In this document: piece after piece, positions 24,125 to 32,474 of the stretch
How the letters are laid out: each line of letters opens with the position of its first letter
How positions within the stretch are numbered: position 1 is the stretch's first letter
Source: Oscillospiraceae bacterium
GTDB lineage: Bacteria > Bacillota > Clostridia > Oscillospirales > WRJC01
Direction of reading: 5' to 3'
DNA length: 36,643 bases
Assembly: GCA_009780985.1 (NCBI GenBank)
Contig: WQYZ01000023.1
Span: 1-36,643, forward strand
Position numbers and translations under genes: made by a program
Notes under the pieces: model-generated
What the model saw: only the letters and a program-made list of their open reading frames with translations
The model's database searches: none
Told to the model about the DNA's origin: nothing

Positions 24125-24970
24125 ATGAATATTCAATGCGATTCCATAAGAATACTGACGTTTAATATTTTATACGATTACGGCGACGATTTTCCCTATT
24201 CGTGGCAATCACGGCGGGAGCTTGTATTTTCTCTTTTGCGGTTTCATGCTCCCGATGTATTTTGCCTGCAAGAACCGCTTAAAAATCAGGTAGATGATTT
24301 AGCGAATAAATTTCCTGATTATGATATTTACAGCGTCGGTTGTAAAGACGATGAACATGAAGGTCAACATATGTCTATATTCTATCTGAAAAGAAAATTT
24401 GACATGTTGAGTTTCGGAAGATTCGGATTATCCGAGAAACCTGATGAAATGGGCTATATCGGTTGGGACGCAAAAAATCCGCGTATAGCTGTATGGGTAA
24501 AATTATTTCACAAAGATACCAAGCAAAGTTTATATATTGCATCAACCCATTTAGACCACATTGGTGAAATGGCGAGGCAGCAAGGCGCATTGCTATTGAT
24601 TAACGAAATGAGAAAAATTGCAAATGATATGCCTGTCTTAATATGCGGCGATTTTAATGCCAATACCGATTCGCAAACATATAAGAATATGATTGACGGC
24701 GGGTTTGTCGACTGTTCAGCATCTCCCGGTATCATTAAATCTGATTTGCCGTATACATACCACAAATTTTTACTTGATAAGGGAAATGACGAAATAGAAA
24801 AATTCAAAGATGATAACCGTGTAATGAAAGTTATCGACCATATTTTTTATAAAGGCGATGTAAAGGTTTTGCGTCACGGCACATTAAGCGATAACTATAT
24901 GGGAGTATATCCCTCCGATCATTTCCCTAAAGTGTGCGATATATTACTCAATGCTGACCTTAACCAATAG
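24125..24970 (+). CDS. Endonuclease/exonuclease/phosphatase (EEP) family protein 1
   Basis: A 281-residue cytoplasmic-looking enzyme of the EEP (exonuclease III / DNase I / sphingomyelinase) fold. Conserved positions are Asn14 in LTFNIL, Glu50 in FCLQEP, ASTHLDHIGEMARQQGA, the metal-binding GDFNANTD and the C-terminal general base in SDHFPKV. No signal peptide is visible, so it is unlikely to be a secreted nuclease. The IASTHLDH and IGWDAKNPRIAVW pattern is like the EEP branch often annotated as a metal-dependent hydrolase; phosphodiester or sugar-phosphate substrates are possible. AGCGGGTG is the ribosome binding site. It is the first gene of a four-gene tight cluster; the next gene starts 36 bp on. 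Confidence 0.85.
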   Translation: MNIQCDSIRILTFNILYDYGDDFPYSWQSRRELVFSLLRFHAPDVFCLQEPLKNQVDDLANKFPDYDIYSVGCKDDEHEGQHMSIFYLKRKFDMLSFGRFGLSEKPDEMGYIGWDAKNPRIAVWVKLFHKDTKQSLYIASTHLDHIGEMARQQGALLLINEMRKIANDMPVLICGDFNANTDSQTYKNMIDGGFVDCSASPGIIKSDLPYTYHKFLLDKGNDEIEKFKDDNRVMKVIDHIFYKGDVKVLRHGTLSDNYMGVYPSDHFPKVCDILLNADLNQ

Positions 24971-25006
24971 GCGTATAAAAAATAAATTAAACGGAGAATA
25001 AAAAGT

Positions 25007-26092
25007 ATGAAACTATACATAAAAATCATATCGGCAATATGCGCAATTATAATGACTGTCGGATTAATTCCCGTATCAGCTTCTTCGGCGGACGGGCAGA
25101 CATACGTCTGGTCTAACGCTTCTGCATGGGCGGTTGACGAACTGCAGAAAGCGAGCGGTATGGGTTTAATACCTGACAGCTTGAAAAATACCGACCTCAC
25201 GCAGTCAGTCACGCGCGCGGAATTTGCCGCCGTTGCGGTAAAACTCTATGAAAGCCTGTCTAACACGAAGGCTGACCCCGCAGGCGCAGATACTTTTGCA
25301 GATACGCAGGACGCTGAAGTGCTCAAAGCGTACAATGCAGGCATCACCGACGGGGTGACGCCCGCAGGCGTAACGCCTAAAAAATTCGAGCCGGATACGC
25401 TGCTGAACCGCGAGCAAGCCGCAACTATGCTGACGCGCGTATTAAAACGTGCATATATACCGGGGTGGCTGTTAGGAAACGACGATTGGTACACGCTCAA
25501 TTTCAGGCATCCGAAGCCATTCTCAGATGATTCGAAAATTTCAGATTGGGCGAAACCGTCTGTGTACTTCATGGCGGCAAACAGTATAATAGCGGGAGTG
25601 GGAGACAATTCTTTTGCAGCCGGCGATTCTGCGACGCGCGAACAGGCGATTGTCATTGCCGTGCGTATTGTAGAAAATTTAAAAGATAAACCTCTTTATT
25701 ATGATGTTGATTTCCTGGCATACGCCGCCGAAGTCGTCAGATTAATCAATATAGAACGCGCGAAAAACGGATTGTCACAGTTTACCGGCACAAACGCAAC
25801 CCTGAACAACTGCGCGTTTATCAGGGCGAACGAACTGATTCAGTTATATGACCATAACCGTCCCGACGGCACATACTGTTTTGACTTGTTTGACCAATTG
25901 GGAATAGAATACAGCTGGTGCGGTGAAAATATCTCGAATGTAGGAAACAATCCCCAAGAAGTTGTGACCAGTTGGCTTAATTCCCCGCATCATCACGCCA
26001 ATATTCTCGACCCGCATTATACTGAAATGGGGATAGGCGTCGCTATGGACGCAAACGGGCATTTGTATTGGGCACAGGATTTTATAGGATGA
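25007..26092 (+). CDS. Secreted S-layer-homology protein with C-terminal CAP (SCP/PR-1) domain
   Basis: A 361-residue exported protein. Signal peptide: MKLYIKIISAICAIIMTVGL with a cleavage region near PVSASSA. Three S-layer-homology modules cover about 30-230 (WAVDELQKASGMGLIP; TREFA-like TRAEFAAVAVKLYE; NREQAATMLTRVLKRA; FAAGDSATREQAIVIAVRI), which anchor proteins to pyruvylated wall polysaccharide. A CAP domain follows (LINIERAKNGLSQF, IRANELIQLYDHNRPDG, GENIS, WLNSPHHHANILDPHYTEMG). It retains the His and Glu residues of the CAP cavity (DHNRPDG, CGENIS, SPHHHANIL). CAP domains in bacteria have been linked to lipid/ligand binding or peptidase roles. ATG has GGAG upstream. It sits between two EEP enzymes. 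Confidence 0.88.
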   Translation: MKLYIKIISAICAIIMTVGLIPVSASSADGQTYVWSNASAWAVDELQKASGMGLIPDSLKNTDLTQSVTRAEFAAVAVKLYESLSNTKADPAGADTFADTQDAEVLKAYNAGITDGVTPAGVTPKKFEPDTLLNREQAATMLTRVLKRAYIPGWLLGNDDWYTLNFRHPKPFSDDSKISDWAKPSVYFMAANSIIAGVGDNSFAAGDSATREQAIVIAVRIVENLKDKPLYYDVDFLAYAAEVVRLINIERAKNGLSQFTGTNATLNNCAFIRANELIQLYDHNRPDGTYCFDLFDQLGIEYSWCGENISNVGNNPQEVVTSWLNSPHHHANILDPHYTEMGIGVAMDANGHLYWAQDFIG

Positions 26093-26108
26093 AAGAGAGG
26101 TATTGTTT

Positions 26109-26876
26109 ATGCGATTGGCAACTTATAACATTTGGAACGAAACAAAAGGCAGAGGAAACAGAATAAATCAGATAGTAAATGAAATCGCTTCTGTAAACGC
26201 AGACATTATCGGACTTCAGGAAGTTACAGAACCGACGTTTAATATATTAACTGAAAGATTAGGTTATAAATATCATACTTTCGCAATGTATTATGACGAG
26301 GATGAAGGATTGGCATTTTTCAGTAAATTCCCGATAGACGAAGTATTTTTCCTCAATGAAAGCGCGGAATATGCAAACAGTCGGGCGTTGCACGCGCTGA
26401 TTAACGCAGACGGCTCTTCTTTTTCGACAATAAATCTGCATTTGCCATGGGATTCTATTTTAGAAAAAGAAAAGCAGATTGTTGCGATTTATAAATATAA
26501 TCAATATGCGAATTCTAAAAAAGATGGAGTTTCCCAAATTATAATGGGCGATTTTAACTGCGCGCTGACATCAAGCGTACATAACTATCTGATCGGGGAA
26601 CAGTCTCTTTCAGGACGGGAAGTAAATCCGTACTGGGACGACCTCGCCTCAAATTATGCGGCGATTAACGGATTGCCCAATAAAGCAACGCTGGATTTTC
26701 AAAAAAATCCAAGATGGAGAGATAACACTACTGAGACGCCGGTGATTTATGACAGAATATATGTTGCGGGTGTCAGTAACATAAAAAATGTCGATATATT
26801 CGGCACAGCCATATCTCCCGAAACGGGATTGTCCGCGAGCGACCATTACGGCGTTTTTGCCGACGTGGAGTTCTGA
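26109..26876 (+). CDS. Endonuclease/exonuclease/phosphatase (EEP) family protein 2
   Basis: A 255-residue EEP-fold enzyme, distinct from EEP protein 1. Catalytic blocks: Asn7 in ATYNIWN, Glu38 in IGLQEV, TINLHLPWDS, metal site GDFNCALTS, YDRIYVAG, and the C-terminal SDHYGVFADVEF with the general-base His. No signal peptide. The start is ATG 26109 with AGAGG 8 nt before it; an in-frame TTG at 26103 is less likely. It begins 16 bp after the SLH-CAP stop, so it is in the same transcript. The IYDRIYVAG and SDHYGV motifs match the C-terminal half of the phosphodiesterase branch. The substrate is unknown. Confidence 0.85.
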   Translation: MRLATYNIWNETKGRGNRINQIVNEIASVNADIIGLQEVTEPTFNILTERLGYKYHTFAMYYDEDEGLAFFSKFPIDEVFFLNESAEYANSRALHALINADGSSFSTINLHLPWDSILEKEKQIVAIYKYNQYANSKKDGVSQIIMGDFNCALTSSVHNYLIGEQSLSGREVNPYWDDLASNYAAINGLPNKATLDFQKNPRWRDNTTETPVIYDRIYVAGVSNIKNVDIFGTAISPETGLSASDHYGVFADVEF

Positions 26877-26917
26877 TTATAAATATTTTGTACAAATAAA
26901 AGAGGAGAAATAATTTT

Positions 26918-27859
26918 ATGAGCGAAAAAAAATATAATTATACGGTAGAAATTTTACCGCCTGAAGATTTCGACGAGTGGGCGGAGCATTGCGGCTCGAT
27001 TTTTGATGTCGGACCCGCGTATTTCAGGCGTCATTTTGTATCCGACCCTCACAGGGATTATAATTCCGTTTTTATAATAAGAAACGAAGAACGGAAAATT
27101 ATATCGACAGTCAGGGTCTTTCACAGGCAGGTTTATATAGGCGGGAAAACGTATAAAATGGGCGGCATAGGCGAAGTCTCGACTAACCCGAATTACAGGA
27201 AATTGGGGCTGTCGTCGCAACTTCTCGACGCCGCGACAGATTATATGAAAGAGCATGATTTTGATTTATCGATGTTAAGCACCGGATATTTTTCGCACTA
27301 CGCAAAACATGGATTTATGCAGGCTAATTTTTACGACAAAACCGTTGTAGGGCGCGACGCCAAATTCGCCAACGGCGAATTTATTGGCGCGCCGTTGTCA
27401 GATATTCGTCCGCTAAATCAGGAAAATTTCCACGATATGGCGATGTTATACAACAAATACTGCTCAAAATTGAACTGCTGTATTGTCCGCACAAAAGACT
27501 ACTGGCAAGAATGGTGCGCAGTTGAAATAAAAAATCCTTACGGTTTATTCAAAGACGGTAAACTTGCCGGATATATATGTTTTGACGGCAACTGGGTCAG
27601 CGAAATCGTCTCGGACGAATGCGACCATGATATTTTGCTTTCAGCAGTAAAATCGGACGACGGCAAGGTAAATATTCCTGCGTTTGTAAAAACCGGCAGG
27701 GAAATAATCGACAAAGATTGTCACAGCCACAATATGATTTGCGTTTACAAACCCATCGACGTTGACGGGAAAGGCACGGCTTTGTCGGATACTGCGGCGG
27801 TTGTCGAGTATCTGAACAACAACGGCGGAATTGTCATGTGGGGTCAGGACGGGTTTTAA
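26918..27859 (+). CDS. GNAT-family acetyltransferase (Eis-like)
   Basis: A 313-residue GNAT protein. The acetyl-CoA binding region reads MGGIGEVSTNPNYRKLGLSSQLLDAA, containing the R/Q-x-x-G-x-G/A-type loop as RKLGLS. It continues with HYAKHGFMQ, which is typical of GNAT enzymes with a second, degenerate domain, as in Eis-like acetyltransferases. The C-terminal ~130 residues are less conserved. AGAGGAGA is the ribosome binding site. It is the last gene of the cluster, 41 bp after EEP 2, and is followed at once by palindromic element C. The substrate is not predictable. Confidence 0.85.
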   Translation: MSEKKYNYTVEILPPEDFDEWAEHCGSIFDVGPAYFRRHFVSDPHRDYNSVFIIRNEERKIISTVRVFHRQVYIGGKTYKMGGIGEVSTNPNYRKLGLSSQLLDAATDYMKEHDFDLSMLSTGYFSHYAKHGFMQANFYDKTVVGRDAKFANGEFIGAPLSDIRPLNQENFHDMAMLYNKYCSKLNCCIVRTKDYWQEWCAVEIKNPYGLFKDGKLAGYICFDGNWVSEIVSDECDHDILLSAVKSDDGKVNIPAFVKTGREIIDKDCHSHNMICVYKPIDVDGKGTALSDTAAVVEYLNNNGGIVMWGQDGF

Positions 27860-27880
27860 ACAAATGGCTGTAACGGAGTA

Positions 27881-28074
27881 AAGACCACCCCGTCAAACGC
27901 TATTCACAAACTGTGTGTGTGGCGTTTGCCACCCCTCCACAGAGGGGAATTTGGCGCGATCTCTGTATGTTAGACAAAATTCCCCTCTGTGGAGGGGTGG
28001 CACGCGAGATGTTAGTGCGTTTTGTAAAAATGCCGAGCTTGCTCGGCTGTTCGACCGCGTGACGGGGTGGTCTT
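27881..28074. mobile_element. MITE-like palindromic element C (194 bp), overlapping the ABC exporter 3' end
   Basis: Inverted ends AAGACCACCCCGTC (27881-) and GACGGGGTGGTCTT (-28074). Long inner arms GCCACCCCTCCACAGAGGGG and its inverse. It shares with element A the ends ACCACCCCG, the CAGAGGGGAAT arm and the central GTTAGACAAAATTCCCCTC segment, so the two are one family. Extra sequence (a GCCGAGC / GCTCGGC hairpin and CGCGAG-type repeats) makes it longer. It starts 21 bp after the acetyltransferase stop. Its right part codes for the last 20 residues and the stop codon of the ABC exporter. Confidence 0.8.
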
Positions 28075-29979
28075 TTCATCATGTTCGTCATGTTCATGGT
28101 CATGCTTGTGTTCTTCGCGTTCCTGCATATCCTCGATTGCGCGCCGGAACTGGGTTTCGTATAATTCTTTGTACACTCCGCTGGTCTCAACTAATTCCGC
28201 GTGCGTGCCGCGTTCGGCTATCTCGCCTTTCTCTAAAACGATTATCTCGTCCGCCGCCATTATTGTAGAAAGCCTGTGCGCGATTACGACGCTTGTGCGG
28301 TTTTTCAGCAATGGGTCTATCGCCTGCTGAATAAGGCTTTCGGAAATTGAATCAAGCGAGCTTGTCGCCTCGTCGAGTATGAGTATCTTCGGATCTTTTA
28401 ATATAACCCTTGCGATGGACAGACGCTGTTTTTCGCCGCCGGAGAGTTTAAGTCCCCTGTTTCCCACGATAGTTTCGTATTTTTCGGGCAGTGAATCAAT
28501 ATAATCGTGGATATACGCTCTTTTGCAAGCGTCGATTAACTGTTCTTCCGTCGCTTCTTCATTCGCGTATAAAAGATTTGCCCTGACTGTTCCGTTGAAT
28601 AAATATGTATCCTGCGTCACAAATCCGATATGCTTTCGCAGGGAGAACATATCTGCGTCTTTTACGTCCAAGCCGTCGATTTTTACGCTGCCGCTTATTG
28701 TGTCGTAGAGACGCGGGATAAGATTTATTATCGTGGATTTCCCCGCGCCGGACGGTCCGACAATCGCAATAGTCTGCCCGCTGTCTATTTTGAAAGAGAC
28801 GTTTTTCAAAATCGGCATTTCCTCAGTATAATGGAAATTTACGTTTTCAAACTCAATATCGCCTTTGATAGTTTCAATAACGACTGCGTTCGGTTTATTT
28901 GTTATATCGTTAGGCAAGTCGAAATAGTCGAATATTCTCTTGAACAAAGCCATAGAGCGCGTCACGTCTATCTGCAAGTTGAACAGCGAATTTACAGGTC
29001 CGTATAATCTGTTTATTAATGTTACCATCATGGTGACGCCGCCGATTGTTAGGCTTGTGTTGCCGAATTTCAGCATAAGTATTCCGGCGACAAGATATAT
29101 GAGCATTGGTCCCATATTTGTGAAAACGCCTATGCTCATCTGGAACCATCTGCCGATTATGCTCTCTTTTATGGCGAGTTTGGTTATGTCGCCGTTTATT
29201 TTGGTGTATTTGTTGTATTCTATGTCTTCTTTTGTGAAAATCTTTACAAGCAGAGAGCCGCTTACGCTCAGAGTTTCGTTTAAGACCTGATTAATCTCGT
29301 CGTACTTCGCCTGAGTCTGCGTGGCTAAATCAAATCTTCTTTTGCCGACTTTTTTTGTGGGCAGTATAAACAGCGGCACTATTAAAATGCCTATTGTCGC
29401 TAAAATCCAGTTTTTGGAGTATAACGCGACGGCTGTTGTAATTAAGACAAGAACATTGCTGAATATGCTTGTAAGCGTGCCGCTTATCACGCTCTGGACG
29501 CCGGTTATGTCGCCGGTCATACGGGTGATTATTTCGCCTTGCTTTTCGTTCGTAAAAAATTTGTGAGCCATATATTCGAGATGCCTGTACATCTCATTTT
29601 TCATATCGAAAACGATATGCTGCGACATCCATGTATTGACATAACTTTGAAGAACATTGATTAAATTTGAGCCGACTACTACGCTGAACGATATTAATAT
29701 AAGCTCCACAAGAATATTGAAATTTTTGCCGTTAAACCCGTCGTCGATTATTTTACCTGTAATAATTGACGGGAACAAACCTAATACGGACGATAATGTG
29801 ATAGTTGTAATTACGACAATCAACTGTTTCCAATAAGGCTTGAGATATTTAAGAGCCCTGAATACCAATTCTTTTGTTATCTTAGGCATTTTTGCTTTTT
29901 CTTCGTCTGTCATACCTTTGAATCTAAAACCGCCGCCTCCGCCTCCACCGCCGCCGTGAAATCCTCCGCCAAAATTCAT
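28012..29979 (-). CDS. ABC exporter, fused membrane-ATPase half-transporter
   Basis: A 655-residue type IV ABC half-exporter. Order: a Gly/Phe-rich N terminus (about 1-22), an ABC membrane domain with six helices (about 40-340), then the ATPase. Walker A GPSGAGKST starts at Gly408; Q-loop VTQDTYLFNG; signature LSGGEKQR; Walker B ILILDEATSS; H-loop IAHRLST. It probably works as a homo- or heterodimer exporting drugs, lipids or peptides; the substrate is unknown. After the usual family end (YETQFRRAI) there is a His/Asp/Glu-rich tail (EEHKHDHEHDEHDE). The final 20 residues KTTPSRGR...KTH and the stop are encoded by palindromic element C, so the original C terminus was altered. GAAGGGAT is the ribosome binding site. 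Confidence 0.93.
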   Translation of the reverse strand: MNFGGGFHGGGGGGGGGFRFKGMTDEEKAKMPKITKELVFRALKYLKPYWKQLIVVITTITLSSVLGLFPSIITGKIIDDGFNGKNFNILVELILISFSVVVGSNLINVLQSYVNTWMSQHIVFDMKNEMYRHLEYMAHKFFTNEKQGEIITRMTGDITGVQSVISGTLTSIFSNVLVLITTAVALYSKNWILATIGILIVPLFILPTKKVGKRRFDLATQTQAKYDEINQVLNETLSVSGSLLVKIFTKEDIEYNKYTKINGDITKLAIKESIIGRWFQMSIGVFTNMGPMLIYLVAGILMLKFGNTSLTIGGVTMMVTLINRLYGPVNSLFNLQIDVTRSMALFKRIFDYFDLPNDITNKPNAVVIETIKGDIEFENVNFHYTEEMPILKNVSFKIDSGQTIAIVGPSGAGKSTIINLIPRLYDTISGSVKIDGLDVKDADMFSLRKHIGFVTQDTYLFNGTVRANLLYANEEATEEQLIDACKRAYIHDYIDSLPEKYETIVGNRGLKLSGGEKQRLSIARVILKDPKILILDEATSSLDSISESLIQQAIDPLLKNRTSVVIAHRLSTIMAADEIIVLEKGEIAERGTHAELVETSGVYKELYETQFRRAIEDMQEREEHKHDHEHDEHDEKTTPSRGRTAEQARHFYKTH

Positions 29980-30094
29980 ATTTATCCCTTCTTTGATTCT
30001 TTAAAATATTTTGAATATATTTATTTATAACAGTATAAATTATATCACATTTATCTCAGAATGTCAAAATTATTAAAAAGAATTTCCAAAATTA

Positions 30095-31426
30095 CTATTT
30101 GCCAATTTTTATTTTCTTACCGGCGGGGTTGTCGATTACATGTCCATGTTCGTCAAAACGCGATCCGTGGCACGGACAGTCCCATGTTTTTTCGACTTTA
30201 TTCCAATTGAGTGCGCATCCCATATGAGCGCACCGTTTTGTCGACGGGGTGAGAAGATTAAGCAAAGCCTCCCCGCCATTTTTCAGAAGCTGAGGTTTAA
30301 GTATAGAACGGTCGGGGCGGAAAACATCCGAGTATTCGTTACGTTTTCCTGCTGTCATATCGCTTAGAATCATAGCCGATACCATTGACGACGTCATGCC
30401 CCACTTATTAAATCCCGTTGCGATGTATAAATTCGGCATGGATTTCGCAAGCTGTCCGATATACGGAACGCCGTCAAGCGTCATGCAATCCTGCGTAGCC
30501 CATGCGTATTTTTCAGATGCTTCGGGATAATATTTTGCGGCAAAAGCGCGAAGTTCGTCATATGCGCCGCCTTTTTTGCCCGTGCGGTGGTCGCCGCCGC
30601 CGACAAACAGCAAATTGCCGAACTGTCTGAAAGACATTCCGGTTTCTTTTTCGTCCACATACATTCCGTCTATATGCGATGCGCTTTCGAGCGCAATAAC
30701 ATATGAGCGGTGCTGATACATTTTGAGAAAATACAAGCCGCGTATATTGATAACAGGGAAATGCGTGGCGATTGTAATATTTTCGGCGGATATTATTCCA
30801 TGCTGCGTTATTGCGGTATAGCCGCCGCGAGTGCGGTCAATACGGCTGACGAAAGTATTTTCATAAATGTTGAGAGGCGCAGATACAGCTTCGATGAATT
30901 TCAGAGGGTGGAATTGCGCCTGACTGTTAAACCTGACTGCGCCGGCAGTCTTGAACGGCAGCATGTGAGTGTCCGCAAACTCCGCCGTATATCCTAATTT
31001 TTGAAGCGCGGCGATTTCTTTCTCGATTTTTGCCGCGTCGTCAATCGAATAAACATACGACTGCTGTTCCTCGAAACGACAGTCAATATTCATATCCGAG
31101 CACATCTTCTTAAACTCGTCTACAGCATGCAGATTTGCGGAAAGATACATCTGCGCTTTTTCAAAAGATGCTTGACGTATCAGTTTGTCATATATAAGTC
31201 CGTGCTGCGCAGTTATTTTGGCAGTAGTGTTTTTTGTGATACCCATGCCGATTCTGTCAGCTTCAGCCAGCATATAATCCGCGCCAGCATGATGCAGGAA
31301 ATGGGCGCATAAAACGCCCGCCATGCCGCCTCCGACAATCAATGTGCCGGTTTTTTGGTTGCCTTCCAAACAAGGATGCGGTTGTACATTCTCTGTATTA
31401 ACTATTTTGCTCCATACTGAATCCAT
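30095..31426 (-). CDS. FAD-dependent oxidoreductase with C-terminal Rieske [2Fe-2S] domain
   Basis: A 443-residue fusion. The DAO-type flavoprotein part starts with the dinucleotide fold VGGGMAGVLCAHFL and has GFNKWGMTSSM near its end, typical of DadA-like oxidoreductases such as the YhfW family. The C terminus is a Rieske domain with Cys399-x-His401 and Cys417-x-x-His420, plus the extra Cys404 and Cys419 found in disulfide-containing Rieske proteins. Likely role: oxidation of an amine or similar compound with electrons passing to the iron-sulfur centre. The substrate is unknown. AAGGTG precedes the ATG. There are no electron-transport genes nearby. Confidence 0.88.
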   Translation of the reverse strand: MDSVWSKIVNTENVQPHPCLEGNQKTGTLIVGGGMAGVLCAHFLHHAGADYMLAEADRIGMGITKNTTAKITAQHGLIYDKLIRQASFEKAQMYLSANLHAVDEFKKMCSDMNIDCRFEEQQSYVYSIDDAAKIEKEIAALQKLGYTAEFADTHMLPFKTAGAVRFNSQAQFHPLKFIEAVSAPLNIYENTFVSRIDRTRGGYTAITQHGIISAENITIATHFPVINIRGLYFLKMYQHRSYVIALESASHIDGMYVDEKETGMSFRQFGNLLFVGGGDHRTGKKGGAYDELRAFAAKYYPEASEKYAWATQDCMTLDGVPYIGQLAKSMPNLYIATGFNKWGMTSSMVSAMILSDMTAGKRNEYSDVFRPDRSILKPQLLKNGGEALLNLLTPSTKRCAHMGCALNWNKVEKTWDCPCHGSRFDEHGHVIDNPAGKKIKIGK

Positions 31427-31550
31427 AAATTTTCACCTTAAATTTAAACATTTTTATACTTAAATTATTCCCTTGAAAGTATAAAAATATTTTGACTAAG
31501 GTGAAATTTTATTTTATGATATTATATAGTAAAGCAAAATTAAATATGTT

Positions 31551-32321
31551 TCACAATCTTATATAGCATCGGAACAGGCAAAGCCATTGAACATATGACA
31601 TCAGTCCTGACTTTTCGATGCACGGAAGTTTTGCCAATTTCAAAGCAGTAGAAACCTGCTTTTTTGTCAATTGACTTTGTATTCCGTAGCGCAGGCTCTT
31701 TTCAACAAAATGCGCAAAGTCTTTTTGCTGCGCCATAGGAATATCTGACTGTATCTTTCGGATAAAATGAATTAAAACAATATCGACAGACGGCATAGGG
31801 TGAAAATCCTGCCGTTCGAAATAATAGTCTATTTTCATATCAAAAAAAGGTTTTATGAGTATAGACGCAGGCGTATCATTGGGACAGCCTGTGAAACGTT
31901 TCGCCGCGCCTTTTTCCATCACTAACCACGCTTCCTGCGGCGGGTTTTTTGTGGTAGTCAGTTTTCGTATTATGTCAGAAGTAATCGAAAACGGAATGTT
32001 TGAAAAGACTTTGTACGGTTTATGCTCCGGCAAAACAGCCTTTAAGAAATCTATATGCCTTAATTTTAAATTCTCCGCATTCCCGAGTTTACTCAATAAT
32101 TGGTTATATAATTTTAAATCAATCTCAAAACCGTCTACCATACAGCATACTTTGACAAGCTCTTTAGTTATATGACCTCTACCGCATCCTATCTCAATAA
32201 CGAAATCATCTTTACCGATAGATGTACGCCTTAAAAGTCTTTGAATTGTTTTAGAACTCGTCAAGAAATTTTGTGATACCGAAAAAGGCAGACTTCTGTT
32301 TTGCCTTGAATTTTTGGACAT
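31551..32321 (-). CDS. erm: Erm-type 23S rRNA (adenine-N6) methyltransferase
   Basis: A 256-residue Rossmann methyltransferase of the Erm/KsgA family. N terminus FSVSQNFLTS, SAM motif EIGCGRGH (Glu43-His50), and catalytic motif IV NIPF (Asn108-Phe111) in FSNIPFSIT. NIPF/NIPY is the Erm form, while the KsgA housekeeping enzyme usually has NLPY/NPPY, so this is probably Erm, which methylates 23S A2058 and gives MLS-B resistance. GGAGGTG is 7 nt before the ATG. The upstream leader has two minus-strand promoters, a 7-codon leader peptide, an intrinsic terminator and a hairpin beside the ribosome binding site. KsgA-like or unknown rRNA targets remain possible. Confidence 0.82.
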   Translation of the reverse strand: MSKNSRQNRSLPFSVSQNFLTSSKTIQRLLRRTSIGKDDFVIEIGCGRGHITKELVKVCCMVDGFEIDLKLYNQLLSKLGNAENLKLRHIDFLKAVLPEHKPYKVFSNIPFSITSDIIRKLTTTKNPPQEAWLVMEKGAAKRFTGCPNDTPASILIKPFFDMKIDYYFERQDFHPMPSVDIVLIHFIRKIQSDIPMAQQKDFAHFVEKSLRYGIQSQLTKKQVSTALKLAKLPCIEKSGLMSYVQWLCLFRCYIRL

Positions 32322-32335
32322 AAAAATACACCTCC

Positions 32336-32355
32336 ATGATTTTTGCAGTAATCAT
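32336..32355 (-). promoter_or_regulatory. Hairpin beside the erm ribosome binding site
   Basis: ATGATT / AATCAT, 6-bp stem with 8-nt loop, ending directly before GGAGGTG (32329-32335). It could limit access to the erm ribosome binding site or be remodelled when the leader is translated. Confidence 0.45.
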
Positions 32356-32360
32356 AAAAA

Positions 32361-32400
32361 GGCGCGCGAAAAAAGCTGTTTTAAGCTAATTTAGCACGCC
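32361..32400 (-). terminator. Candidate erm attenuator (intrinsic terminator in the leader)
   Basis: On the minus strand GGCGTGC pairs with GCGCGCC (7 bp, one G-U), with an inner AGCT/AGCT stem. TTTTT follows at once. It stands 3 nt downstream of the leader-peptide stop codon and ~40 bp before erm. Confidence 0.7.
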
Positions 32401-32403
32401 GAT

Positions 32404-32427
32404 TTAACGAATTCTCCAAATTCCCAT
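32404..32427 (-). CDS. Candidate erm leader peptide MGIWRIR
   Basis: A 7-codon ORF, ATG-GGA-ATT-TGG-AGA-ATT-CGT-TAA, directly before the attenuator. It ends Arg-Ile-Arg, which fits the +X+ motif (basic-any-basic) at which macrolide-bound ribosomes are known to stall, as in the ErmD leader (RLR). AAGGAG (32441-32446) is 13 nt upstream, a longer spacing than ideal. The RNA also has a GAATT/AATTC stem within this ORF. The function is inferred. Confidence 0.6.
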   Translation of the reverse strand: MGIWRIR

Positions 32428-32474
32428 GAGATGTAATATACTCCTTGTAATCACTTACTATATTTTATGCTTCT

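Noticed and set aside
31551-32321. KsgA (16S rRNA dimethyltransferase)
   Set aside because: The catalytic motif is NIPF, the Erm form, and the gene has an antibiotic-type leader with attenuator. KsgA normally lacks both.
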